This document shows positions 51,307 through 62,375 of a stretch of 64,000 bases of DNA, one piece after another. Each line of letters begins with the position of its first letter. The first letter of the stretch is position 1. This stretch comes from Brachionus plicatilis (Eukaryota; Rotifera; Eurotatoria; Ploima; Brachionidae). Both the position numbers and the translations under genes were made by a program. Under the pieces are notes generated by a model. That model was given only the letters and a program-made list of their open reading frames with translations, made no database searches and was not told the origin of the DNA. Location of the stretch: positions 2,158,083-2,222,082 of the forward strand of contig QEOQ01000303.1 of the NCBI GenBank assembly GCA_010279815.1. Direction: 5' to 3'.

Positions 51307-52697
51307 ATGGATTCTTCACTTCCCCAAAGTATTTATCCTTAAGGTAAACTACTTAATTAGTTAATAAATAGAATTTTTCAAGTAAGAGTATCCCACAGTG
51401 ACATAACACAACCCGAGTGTTGTTTTTCAAATGTTGCCACTTATCGGACACCAAAAATGGATCGGTACTTACACAAAAACCAACTTGGTAAATTTTTTCA
51501 ATTTTTTTCCTTAGATATATCCCTAACAGAAGCCTGAATGACCTGGAAAAAAGTCACCATTATTTCGTCGAAAACAGACGTGGTTTTCAAAAAATTTTAA
51601 ATTTTAGCACTTACTCGATACCTTCGAAGATAAATACAGACTTTTTAAATCTTACTCCTGCAAAAGTTGCCAGAAAAGTTAACACTCAAAGTTTTTTGGT
51701 CCTTGACGCTCCAGAAATCGAGAAAAATTTCTGTAAGTAAATAAATAAAAGAAAAAAAATAGAAAAAATTTTTCAAATAAATTCTTAAGATTTTAATTTA
51801 CTTGACTGGTCTGAATCGTCCATGTTGGCTGTGGGACTTGGCAAAGAAGTCTATCTTTGGAATCTAAAAACAAATAGTAGCTACGAACTTAACACGTCGC
51901 CTAGAGAAACAGGAGGCATCGTGTCATCTGTTAGATGGATCAGTGATGAACTGCTGGCCATTGCTAACCAAGACTGCGTCGAATTGTGGAATGTAAACAA
52001 CCGGAAATGTATCAGCACTTTTGAGCACACAAATAAAGTCACGTGTATTGATGTAAATGATAGAATATTGACCAGTAGCTCGTTTTTGAATAACAAAATA
52101 TTTTGCCATGATTACAGAACAAAGACCAAGATTGCTGAATATTCTAGCACAGACACAATTTGTAGTCTAAAATGGAATCCAAGTGGAAGATTTCTAGCTG
52201 CTGGTAATTCCCAAGGCACAGTTGAGATTCGTGATATCAATTCTGGTTTGAGAAATGCAGAGGTGTATGCAACTTTGAACAACCACTGCTCTGGATTCAA
52301 AGCTCTTTCCTGGTGTCCTTGGCAAAACAGTTTACTGGCCACTGGAGGTGGTTTTTGTGACAAAAAAATTAATTTTTGGAATGTCTATTGTTCAAAAAAA
52401 ATTAAAACTCTGCAAGTTCAAAGCCAAGTGGGCAGCATAGTTTGGTCAAAGCAGCATAGGGAAATTTTATATACCGATTTTGATGATATGGTGATCTGTA
52501 AGTATCCTAGTATGGATAAACTAGCGGAAATAAATGATCATTGCGATCGGGTGATAAATGCTGCTTTGAATAAGGATGAAATATTGGCAAGTTTGAGTGC
52601 GGACGAAACCATAAGGCTGTGGAATGTATTCCAAAATGGTCCAAAGAGAACCCCTTTGTCTGTCAAAAAATTAGATTGCTTTCAAAATATAAGATAA
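51307..52697 (+). CDS. CDC20/fizzy-family APC/C activator
   Basis: WD40 substrate adaptor that activates the anaphase-promoting complex. Four exons, 51307-51328, 51383-51464, 51515-51732 and 51790-52697 (introns 54, 50 and 57 bp), give 409 residues. The C-box DRYIPNR is at 34-40, its Arg35 codon split by intron 2. The family junction block FLVLDAPEIEKNFYFNLLDW leads into the propeller: MLAVGLGKEVYLWN, ELWNVNNRK, ALSWCPWQNSLLATGGG, IVWSKQHRE, ADETIRLWNVF. The chain ends in Ile-Arg (QNIR), the IR tail that docks on APC3. No KEN box is evident. Overall it is divergent, so CDC20, FZR1/Cdh1 or a cortex-like meiotic form cannot be settled by eye; the DAPEI block and short N-terminus lean to CDC20/cortex. 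The first two small exons are inferred from phase and splice sites. Confidence 0.9.
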
Positions 52698-54918
52698 ATT
52701 TATTTTTTTTTTTGCATTTACCTTTTTTTTATGAGCCGAATTAAAACTTTGAAAATTGCGAAAATATTTTTTAAGTTTCTATAATAAATTTTCTATTTTT
52801 TTAAATTATTTTATGAGTATGAATAAAAAGATGCTGGCAAAAAATATTAATTTTGAAGAAAAGAGTGCAAAAATTCAGAAAATAAAGTTTCAATATCCTC
52901 AAGCGATCATGAATCATCTAAAGTTTGTAATTTAGAGATTTTAGGCTTCAGAAAAAATGAATATATATTTTAATGTATTTATGTCAATAATCGTAATCAG
53001 GTCTTTTAAAATTAATGAATTTAAAATTTAAAAAATTATCTCAAGTATCAAAGTAATTCATGTTTTTGAGTTTTTTTATAGTAAAATATTTATTTGGTTT
53101 TGTTAGTCTTTAGATCTTTAAAACTATTTTAATGAAAGTTTGAAATATATTGTAATATTGTTTTTTATTTTTTCTAATATTTAAAAATAAAAAATTTTGT
53201 ATTTTTTAAATTTGTTGATGTAAAATAAGATTTTGCATTTCTACTAAAATTATTTCCCCTCGATATAAAAGAAAATACACATTTAGAATAGTATTTATAT
53301 AAATTTGCGATAAAAGATGCAAATAATGAATAAAACATTAATATTTCAATAAATGTGATAAAATTAATATTTTTATAGTATCTTCTATCTGGGTTTAACA
53401 TTATTTAATTAAAATATTTAAAAAAAATTGCTTTTTTATGAGTAATTATTTATTTAATATTTATTTATTTATTGAATTGAATTTACCTCCTTTAAGGAGA
53501 AGTAAAAGAAAATAAAGATAAAATTTTTTTTTTTTTTGTGTTTTTGTGTTTTTTTAAAAAATGAAAAATTATTTAATATGGAAACAAAAATATCTTTCTA
53601 AAAAATTTACTAGGAGTTTTACAAATTTGCTGACATAACTATAAATTAGCGCAATAAAATTATTTTTTAAAATTTTTGGATATTTTGTTTTTAGTTATTA
53701 AATTTATAGTAAAGTACTAAAACTACCTTTGTAATTTACCTGGATAAATTAGTTAATTAGTTACTGCAACTGTATTTATTTATTCATTCATTCGTTTATC
53801 TGTGCCGAGCTAAATCTCCTTCAAATAAAATAAAATACCTAAATCTAGTTCATTTAATAAAAATGAAATAAATTGAATTATTTTTAATCGAAAATCTTTA
53901 TTCAATTATCAAAGAAAGATCATTTTTTTGTTTCCAAAACGGTTATGGTGTCAAGCTCGTTATAAAAACCCCTTAATCTTTTACATATGAACAATATCTA
54001 ATTAAAAAACTGTTTCTTTTATTTTATAATTAATTAATTAATATTATAATTTCTTTTTGATCCAATTTAATTAGAAAAATTTATTTATTTTTTTTTTATT
54101 TAATTAAAATTTATATTAAATATATGTGTACAATTAAATTAGAAAATAAATATATTAAAGAATTTATATACCCTAATAAAACAAAGGCGAAAAAATTCAA
54201 GAAAATCTTCCTTTTTTAATTTAAAATTCTTTAAAAATTGATGATTGTTTTTTATTGATTCTTTTGATCTAAATTTATCGATATCTTACTTTAAAAAATG
54301 GTACATGACTCTTTAAATAAAACAATTAAGATTTTGTTTTTTAAAAATGTATCGTAGTAAATTATTATATAAAATAATTGTCAATTAAAAAATATTTAAA
54401 TTAAATAAAAACTCTAATTTGATTGTATTTAAAAATTAGTTGTTTTTTTTTCTTACCTGAAAAGCATAATCATTCATAGAGCTTTTTTAAAAATTTGGTA
54501 AAGTAAAATTACTAGTAGTCATCCCATAAATAAAGTAAAGAGTGTTCAAGGTGAAAAATAATTTGGTAAATCTAAATTCAGCCTCTTAAAAAACTTATGT
54601 GTATTCTTTTTTAAGCTATCTATGACGGGCATATTTAAGAAAAAATGTTTAGTTTTTGCATGGACTGAATTTAGATTTGAGAAATTTTTATCCTAAACTA
54701 ATTTTTACCCTAACCCTAAACTTTTACTAAATTTATGAACATTTACATGCTTTAGTGATCCAAAATATTTTCTAATAAGCAACAATAAATATTTATGTGA
54801 TTAAAAACATTAATTATTTGTATATCTTGTTTTAATTAACATTTAATTTTATTACTTTATTTTTAAATATTTCATTTAAATTGAAGTAGTATCCTTGTTA
54901 TGTTTTGTCTAATAATTC
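52698..54918. other. AT-rich intergenic DNA
   Basis: No gene recognised. At 53797-53828 TTTATCTGTGCCGAGCTAAA followed by TCTCCTTCA is a copy of the dispersed tail family. Confidence 0.5.
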
Positions 54919-55429
54919 GGCATCTTGAAAATGATGATCAATTCAATATATCATTTCCATTCAAAGAGTTTTTCATTTGATATTAAAATTAATCTTTTAA
55001 TTAATTGGAATAATTTTATTGTATAATGCTTTACATGTTTTGTAGATTTAAAATATAAAAACAAAATTTTTTGCCAAAAATATTTGTAGAAAAATTTCAT
55101 TTTATTACTTATTTGGAATTTTAATATTTGAAATTTATTATTAAATTTAATCGTAATTTTAAGTGCCAGATACAAATACTTTTGAAATAAATGATATACT
55201 TCATAAACTCTACAAAAAATCAATTAAAAAAAATTTAAATTTAAAAATCGATTTTATCAATAGATTTAGAAAATATTTTTTTTAATTGTTTAGTTTTTTT
55301 AATCTAAATAACATTTAATGCATTTACATTAAAATCATTTGAATAAATTTAAAGATTAATTTTAAAATTGAAAAATTAACTCTTTGTATTGAAATGATAT
55401 TTTGAATTGATCTTCAACTTCAAGATGCC
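54919..55429. repeat. Fold-back element, family B
   Basis: Left arm 54919-54967 (GCATCTTGAAAATGATGATC, AATTCAATATATCATTTCC) is the reverse complement, with few changes, of right arm 55380-55429 (GAAATGATATTTTGAATTGA, TCTTCAACTTCAAGATGC). Non-coding interior of about 410 bp. Confidence 0.75.
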
Positions 55430-55861
55430 AATAATTCACTCTCATCATTTTAATAAATAATTTTAAAAAGAATTCGTAGCTTTTATTAATTATAAGTTGT
55501 GGCCAGACTTTAGCGTAACAAACTAAACAGTTGGAAAAAATTAATTAAAATTTGAGTGCAATTATCAATTTTATTAAAGTTAAATATTTATTTTAATTGA
55601 AACAAAATGTTAAAAAACTCATGGCTTTTAAGTGAAATACATTCCATAATAGGTGAACTTAATTACGCTTAAATAAATCTAAAAAAATAATCCATCTCAG
55701 ATTTACAAAATTTAAAAAATTTATTAACACAATCAAATGTCTGATCAGTCAGTTCAGTTCGCTTAGGCCCTAAAATATAGAATCGAATTTAAAACTCTGT
55801 TTTTGTTTTCTCAAATATAAATTAAATTCTAAAAAAAATAATTAAAAAAAAAAAACATATT
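55430..55861. other. AT-rich spacer
   Basis: No feature recognised; SHC 3' UTR side. Confidence 0.4.
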
Positions 55862-57017
55862 CTATTTGCACACTGGATGTTCGAGCAAAAGCTCGTTTTC
55901 TTTGGATATTATGGGAATGTTGTTATCCTGGTGATACTGTATCAAGTGACATATGTTGTCAAAAACTCTATCTTTTGTTCTCACCTTTTAAAAAAAAAAA
56001 AAAAATTTTTTCTATTAAAAATTTTAAAATTTTCTGGCAAACAAAGCCTACCACTCCGCTCGGATCGACTAAAAAAATGTGTCTGCATTCACCTTTGTAC
56101 CTGCCCGACAGCACATACTGCCTCTCAGCCTTGTTGGTCTCTCTCACCAAGTAATCTCCGTCCTTGACGAGCAGCTTTTCGGCGTTTTCGCGCGTCATAA
56201 GCCCATGAAACCATGCCATTCGCTCTAACCTTTCATCCATTTTGCTTGCCTTGGCGCCCGGAGTGACCGCGTGAGCGCTAGCGCCACTGGAAATAATCTT
56301 GGAGCCATATGGCGCACTGGCGGGCGTACTGGCCACGCCAGCACTCACCGGTGTAGCAAAACTCTCCGCCATTCTCTTGACAGTGGGCACAGGGGTCTGT
56401 TCGGCATGTGGTGCACCCACCGACGCCTTCATGCTGGGCATTGAGTTTAGGAACTTTCTGAACCTGAGCTCGAACGCCTGGCCAATGGTGGTGATCACAC
56501 TGTTGGCCATGTTGTCCACACACTCGAACACGTAGCAAGCGCGTCCATTCACGTCGTCCTTGGCCACATAGGCCACAAAGTCCTGGATGTCCGAGTCACC
56601 GCCGCAAGCAAAGCTGATGTTCTGCATGGTATGCTGGAAGAGGACGTCGTTGCACTCAAGCTGGGTTATGCGCAGCAACTGGGTGTTTATGTGCAGTTGG
56701 ACATTCATGCCGGACCATTGGGTCAGACAAGAGTTGCTCAGTATTTTGTTGATGTTGTCGTCGTTTTTTTTGGGCCGGCGCGGCAGGTTCAGCAGCTTGG
56801 CACTCTCGGCCACGCGCCGAATGGACTCCCGCGCCACCTGAGTGCGTATCTCGAAGCTCAGACTCTTCATGGACTCGTTTATTCCGATGCAGCCAATGTA
56901 CTTTACTTTGTAGGATATTCCGTCATGCAGACTTTGGTCCGAGTGGATCCAGGCCTTGGTGGGCGCCTTGATCAGCCCGTTCGCTTGTTTGCCAAGCAGT
57001 TTGTTCTCGTCGCTCAT
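55862..57017 (-). CDS. SHC: SHC-type adaptor (PTB-SH2)
   Basis: Cytoplasmic adaptor that binds phosphotyrosine on activated receptors. Two exons, 57017-56052 and 55984-55862, 67-bp intron; 362 residues from ATG 57017 ([10 protein letters not shown]). Residues about 18-190 form the PTB domain ([20 protein letters not shown]-type block [39 protein letters not shown]). Residues 191-268 are a short Ala/Pro/Ser linker (CH1). Residues 269-362 form the SH2 domain ([23 protein letters not shown] with Arg292, [25 protein letters not shown]). The linker holds only one tyrosine (SAPYGS) and neither a YxN Grb2 site nor the usual YVN/YYN motifs. Vertebrate SHC1 CH1 is about 145 residues. The gene is strikingly GC-rich for this window, which gives rise to several antisense shadow frames. 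Confidence 0.95.
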
Positions 57018-57530
57018 AATACAAAGATTAGATTTTTTTCTAAACAATAAAATGCAAAGCAAATCTTAGCTAAATATTAAAGATCTTTTAAGTCGAGGAT
57101 AAAAGAGAAACAAAAATAGCTATAAGATGAGTTTTGTTAATTGTGGGTTTTAGAACAAAAACTCTAAAGTTTATCACGAAAATATTTGGTATTTAGAAGC
57201 CACAAGCGATCTAGCCCTTCAGTTCCGATTGTTTAATTAAAATGCTTTTTTTTTTCTTCTTTTTTTATTTTTTTTCAAGATAATTTTAAATTTTCAACAT
57301 TTTAATTATTTATTTTAGATTTTCAATTTCCAAAACTAACTTGTCCAAACAAAGTTGGAATTTTTGCATAATACCATGTTTTAATTAGAAATAAACTCCT
57401 AGATTAGCCAATAATCCTTTATTAAGCCGAATAAATACTCAAAGACTCATATTCTAATTAAAATAGCTTTTTTTTTTTTCACTTTTATCAAATTTTGATT
57501 TTACTCACTCAAAATAATCACCCTTTTTGC
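57018..57530. other. SHC upstream region
   Basis: A/T-rich, no motif singled out. Confidence 0.4.
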
Positions 57531-57538
57531 CCCAATTC

Positions 57539-57761
57539 CAGAGTTGTTTAAAAGTCACAAGTCCAAGTCCGGACTTTTTTTTTAAATTTTCATTAAAAAG
57601 TCCAAGTCCAGGCTTTAAAATTTTGAATACAGAAGAAGTAATTTATGCTAAAATTGCAACAAAATTCTGATATATGGCAAATCTATTGCATTAGACAAAT
57701 TTTTTTTTAAAAATTTTAAGTTCAGACTTTGACTTTTTTTTGGGACTTTTAAACAACTCTG
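57539..57761. mobile_element. hAT-type MITE
   Basis: 223 bp with perfect 18-bp terminal inverted repeats CAGAGTTGTTTAAAAGTC (57539-57556 and 57744-57761). It is flanked by an 8-bp target duplication with one mismatch, CCCAATTC (57531-57538) and CCCAATTA (57762-57769). CAG-start ends plus an 8-bp duplication are the hAT pattern. Subterminal AAGTC/GACTT repeats fill both ends. No ORF. A truncated relative is at 34820, and the CDK11 intron palindrome is built from the same terminus. Confidence 0.92.
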
Positions 57762-57769
57762 CCCAATTA

Positions 57770-58674
57770 ATTTGAGATTTTTTTGTAAAAAAATTTAAAT
57801 AATTTCAAAGTTGATAGACATTTGGAAGATTTTTTTAACAAAAATTAGTATTTTTAAACAAGTCAAAAGTCTAAATAAGAATGATTCTAAAATTTGTAGG
57901 TGAATTATCTGTTTATTCACATCTATTCAAGGATACAGATCAACTTACAAAGAAGGACTTGGGACAATTTAAAAATTAAAAAATTATTTATAGACCATTT
58001 TTTTATGAGTGGCCCAAATATTATATTTTTGTTTAAATTTCTAAAATATTTTATTTCTTTTGTCCTAATTTTTTGCTCATCCCTTTACCTTTCTGGCTTA
58101 AGGGATGATAATTAAATTTATACAAATAAAGAATACATTTTAGATTTATTCTAAAAACAATTAATTATTTTTTTAAGAGCATTTTAAACGATATTTTAAT
58201 AATGGTTTATGTTATCTTGATTAACCATTTTTACAAATGTGTAATTTGGTAAATTTTGAACTTTTTTAAATGAAATCTTTGACATCTCTTATCGTTTTTA
58301 AAACATCTTACGGCTTATTATAGTAAAAAAATAATTTTAACACACTCAACCTTTTACTCATCTTACAATAATGCATAGATATAATTATTAAAAAATTATA
58401 AAACTTTTAAATTAGTATCATTTTTTTTTTAATCTGATAAAAAAATTTTTTTAACTTATTGATTTTATTCCGATTGGCATAATGAGGATATAAGAAACAA
58501 ATTCTAGAATTGAAAAAAAATTGAAAAAAATTAAATTTTTAAAATAAATTTACTTTTTAAAAATTCTGCATGAATTAAAAATAACCTTTTTTAAATAAAC
58601 AACTTTTTTGATGTAAAAAAATTGATTTTAATTAAAAAAAAAAATTTCTGACATGAATTACGATATAATTTTTT
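57770..58674. other. AT-rich spacer
   Basis: No gene recognised. A 71-codon frame at 57900-58115 begins at GTG and has no supporting similarity. Confidence 0.4.
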
Positions 58675-58945
58675 GACTAAATTTTGAAATGCTTAATTTC
58701 GAAAGTGAATCCGGTAGTAAATTCGTTGAAAGAATGAACACTCAAAAGACTCAAGCAATAGCTCGATAAAGATAAATACCAATAAGAAAGAAAAAGGCGT
58801 CGATATTTATCCTTTTTTAATTTTTATTTATTTTATTTTTTATATCTTATTTAACTTTATTATATATTTTTTTTGTTTCTGAAGGAGCATTAGCTCGGTA
58901 CAGATAAACAAAAAAATAATAAAGGGCGTCGAGTATTTTGGCTTT
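58675..58945 (-). repeat. Two copies of the dispersed tail family
   Basis: On the minus strand 58945-58885 reads CCAAAATACTCGACGCCCTT ... TTTATCTGTACCGAGCTAAT then GCTCCTTCAG. A second copy, 58805-58675, reads ATCGACGCCTTTTTCTTTCT ... GGTATTTATCTTTATCGAGC. Both match plus-strand copies at 33653, 35040 and 53797. Probably 3' ends of a SINE or LINE family. Confidence 0.6.
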
Positions 58946-59226
58946 AAGAATTCATTTGGAGTTATTTAATTTTTTTTTTAAAACTAACAAAAAAGAATTT
59001 TTATATTGAAAAAGTTATTTCATATAGAAAAAGCCATTTATATATAAAAAATATTTTTTTTCCTAACAAAATCGTTTTATAAGCTTAAATTTATTTTATA
59101 AAGATATAAGTACATTTAGTGTTAAAAAAGTGTTAAAAAAGGCCATTTAAATTATTTTTCTATTTTTATCTTTCAAAAAATAAATAGAATACCGTCACTT
59201 GGCAAAGAAAATGAAAAAGAAAAGTA

Positions 59227-59723
59227 CTGTAAAAACCGGATATAAGAAATTCGAATTTGCACAAGAAAAAATTTCTTATATCAGACAAAATCTTATAAAC
59301 GAAAAATTTTTTTTGGTGTAAGAAACTGCTAAAGGATGAATAGGGAAGTTTTGAGAAACTGTTTTATTTATCTACACATTAATATAAGCAATTAAGAATT
59401 TGAATTCTTTTTTTAGACTAAAAGCAGTTCTCAGATTGTTTATTTTGTCATTTTTTATCACCGCCTTTTTTATTATTTGTAATTGTTAAAAAATTCAAAT
59501 ACATAAAAAACAACTTTCTTATAAACAACAAGTTTAACATGAAAAACATTTTATTTGTTTTTAAAAATCAATTTGTTATATGCGATAAATTTTCTTTATG
59601 AGAATTTCTTATATGCAAAAAAATAAGCACTAAAATTATAGAAAAAGCTTTTGTCCCTTTAGGTTTAGTTTTTTATAAGCAAAAGTTTCTCAAACCCATA
59701 TTTCTTATAAACGGTTTTCACTG
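59227..59723. mobile_element. Tc1/mariner (pogo/Tigger-like) MITE
   Basis: 497 bp flanked by TA on both sides (59225-59226 and 59724-59725). Terminal inverted repeats of about 24 bp: left CTGTAAAAACCGGATATAAG then AAAT, right (reversed) CAGTGAAAACCGTTTATAAG then AAAT. Internal copies of TTTCTTATA/TATAAGAAA recur throughout. No ORF. Confidence 0.8.
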
Positions 59724-59725
59724 TA

Positions 59726-61448
59726 AAACAAAGATAGAGGTTATAAAGTTTTGGTTTACAACCATAAACGGAATCGAAAAGTTTTTCCTAAATAAAATAT
59801 TTTTTTTAAATTAATAAATCGTGAATTTTTAAACAAAAATGGTAATTTATTTTTATACACCTGTGGCATTACACAATTAAAGCTTTGGATGACTGCTCAC
59901 TAATTTAAAAAATACTATTAACAATATTTTACAAGAAAACATAATAATTAACTGAATACCATAAATTTTAACAAGGTTCTAGAAAAACTTTAGCTTCTAT
60001 TAAAACATAAGCAAATTTAAGCTCTTTTTGAATAAAAATATCACAATCAAACAAATTGTGAAGTTAAAAGTACAAGAACATGTACCTGAAAAGAACCAGG
60101 TTCAATTTAGCTCATTCGTATAAAAATATATTTTATAGATTATTCAAATCAGAATTGCTAGAATAACATTATTTTTTTAAATTTAAATTTCGAGGTCTCA
60201 GCATTCTACTGTAGTTGTGACGAGTATTTGAGTACATGTTTAACTATTGTACCTTTACTTTTATTTTCGAACTTCATTTGAAAAGATTTGAAAAAAATCA
60301 GGTTATAGTATCGGTTGACAATAAAAAAATTTCGCCCGAAAAACTCAAATCAAGTATTCTAAATGCAAAACTTAAAAGATAATAAGTTCATAAGATCCTT
60401 AGCTATATCATTAAGCGTACCTTTTCATTAAATTAGCAGATAAAAATTTGTCTGACTACACGAGGTACCGATTTTTTGATTAAAATTATTTAATGTTTTT
60501 TAAATTTACAGAAAAAAAAGTTTGAATTTCAAATAATAACATGAATACTTGCCAAAAAAAATAAATTTATCTATTAAAAATTGAAGGATTTATTATGAAT
60601 CATTTAAAAAATCCGATTCAAAAATTAAAATTAAGATTAAAGGTATTAAATAAAGTAGCTCAATAACTTTTTGTTAAGTTCGATATTAACAATATACTTG
60701 GAAGATTCATCTTTAAAATATTCTTATAATTAAAAATGTTTTTTACTAGTTGAAAATCTAAAAAAAACATATTTAAATGATTAAAGAAACAGAAAATAAG
60801 AATTTTAAAAATAAATAAAAATTCTTATTTTTTAAAAAAAGAAGGTTTTGTGTAAAAATTTCAACTAAACAAAATTTACATGACAAACAAAAATCTTAAA
60901 AAATGATTGAATTGATAAAAATTTGAATTTAGCTAGTTCACTTAATAAATGAGTAAATTGATTATTAATAATTATTTTAAATAATCGACTAAAAGTAAAA
61001 AATTTGAAATAAATAAAATATGTTTAATTTAGTAATAATTTTTCAAGCAATGAATAAAGAAGAATATTTGAAATGTATTTAAATGAATAATTAAGAATAA
61101 TTTTCTTCTGCTATTTAAATTGATATGCGATAAAGATATCGATATAAAAATCTTTTTTGATACAAAAATTATAATAAAATGAAAAAATTGTGTGCATTGA
61201 CTTTTCAAGACTCTAATCTAAATAGAAAAATTTACAAAAATTATTTTGGATAATTTTCTTCTTTGGAGAAAAAAAAAAAAAAAGTATCAGATCTGTAATA
61301 AACAAATTAATATATATGATTATTAAAAAAGACTCAGTGTCAATGTCTAAAAGCCAAATTGACCTAAATTCACCATTCTTAATTTTGATTTATTTTTTAA
61401 GAAAAATTTTTCGAACTTACAAAATCTTAAAAAAACAAAAAACTAAGT
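59726..61448. other. AT-rich spacer
   Basis: No gene recognised; includes the DGCR6 3' UTR side. Confidence 0.5.
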
Positions 61449-62126
61449 TTATTCTGGCATTTTCATTCCGCTCAATTTCTGTATCATTTTCAGCACGTAC
61501 ATCTGCATTTTTAAGTCATTTGGATTTTGAGTGACAAAAAAATAGGGCACCCCGGCCTGGTTCATTGTTTCCTGCTGTTCCAACACTTTGTTGTCAAAGT
61601 CCTGGACTATTTTGACATCCAATCTGTGCAATTCGTCATTCATTCTTTTGTCAAAAGCCTAAAATTAAATTAATTTTAAAGAATTTGGACTAATGGATTG
61701 AATGTACATCGAGTTCGCGCTTGTTAGCCGACTGGACTATGTTCAAATGGTGCGGACGAATCTCGCACGCTTTCTCTGTGGTTTTGTGCCGCTTTAAAAG
61801 CTGATTTCGCTGATCTAGAACGAGAATAGTTTAGTTTTCTCACGGTCAATTGAATTGTCCCATTGAGATTTACTTAAGTAGTCATTGTTTATTCTAGACC
61901 TTTCATTGAAAAAATTTCGCTCGCTTATTTGTTGCATTTCGACCAGATGGTTTACTATTTCGAACACCGTGCCATCTAGAAGAGACACTGCCAAGGTGCT
62001 CAGAAAATCGGTGGACAAGCGGTGCTTAAGTGCTGGTGGCGCCTCACTGGCCAACAGCTGCAGTTGCTCCAGGATAAAGTAGTGCCGCTTTTGAAGAAGT
62101 TGTTTGTTTTCGCTTTGTCCACTCAT
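61449..62126 (-). CDS. DGCR6: DGCR6 / gonadal (gdl) family protein
   Basis: Small conserved coiled-coil protein, DiGeorge critical region 6 in vertebrates and gonadal in Drosophila; molecular role not well defined. Exons 62126-61874, 61814-61708 and 61658-61449, introns 59 and 49 bp; 189 residues (human 220). Start ATG 62126 (MSGQSENKQL). The diagnostic block LSTLAVSLLDGTVFEIVNHL, then VEMQQISER, is at about residues 45-73, followed by a charged helical region (NNDYLNQRNQLLKRHKTTEK, ANKRELDAFDKRMNDELHRL) and the C-terminal GVPYFFVTQNPNDLKMQMYV. It lacks the longer C-terminal extension of the human protein. Confidence 0.93.
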
Positions 62127-62305
62127 TTTTGTCAAATATGTGTCACTCGCTTCGATCTAAATCCTCAATATCAACATTTTATTTATTCAAAAGATTTTCC
62201 TAGGCAAACAATTTTAATTAAATAAATAAAACTTAATTAACTTTTATTCATTTTTATTTCGAGTATTTTTTTTCTAATTATTCATTGCTTTAAAAAGTTT
62301 TAAAT

Positions 62306-62368
62306 TTATGAATTTTGTTGCCTGACTAGTTCTAGGTTCTCTTTGGTCCATGAATCGTTCAAAAGCTG
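62306..62368 (-). pseudogene. Possible terminal exon of an unseen gene
   Basis: After an acceptor-like TTTTTAG (62369-62375) the minus strand reads QLLNDSWTKENLELVRQQNS and stops at TAA 62308-62306. Coding-like composition, but no upstream exon could be joined within the remaining 1.6 kb. It could belong to a minus-strand gene beyond a long intron. Confidence 0.3.
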
Positions 62369-62375
62369 CTAAAAA

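Noticed and set aside
54951..55223. 90-codon minus-strand frame
   Set aside because: Falls inside the fold-back element 54919-55429, with low-complexity K/F/I composition.
56299..57050. Overlapping plus-strand open frames opposite SHC exon 1
   Set aside because: Shadows caused by the high GC content of the SHC exon; the minus-strand frame has PTB and SH2 motifs.
57900..58115. 71-codon plus-strand frame
   Set aside because: Starts at GTG, not ATG, in a eukaryotic context, and has no recognisable family.
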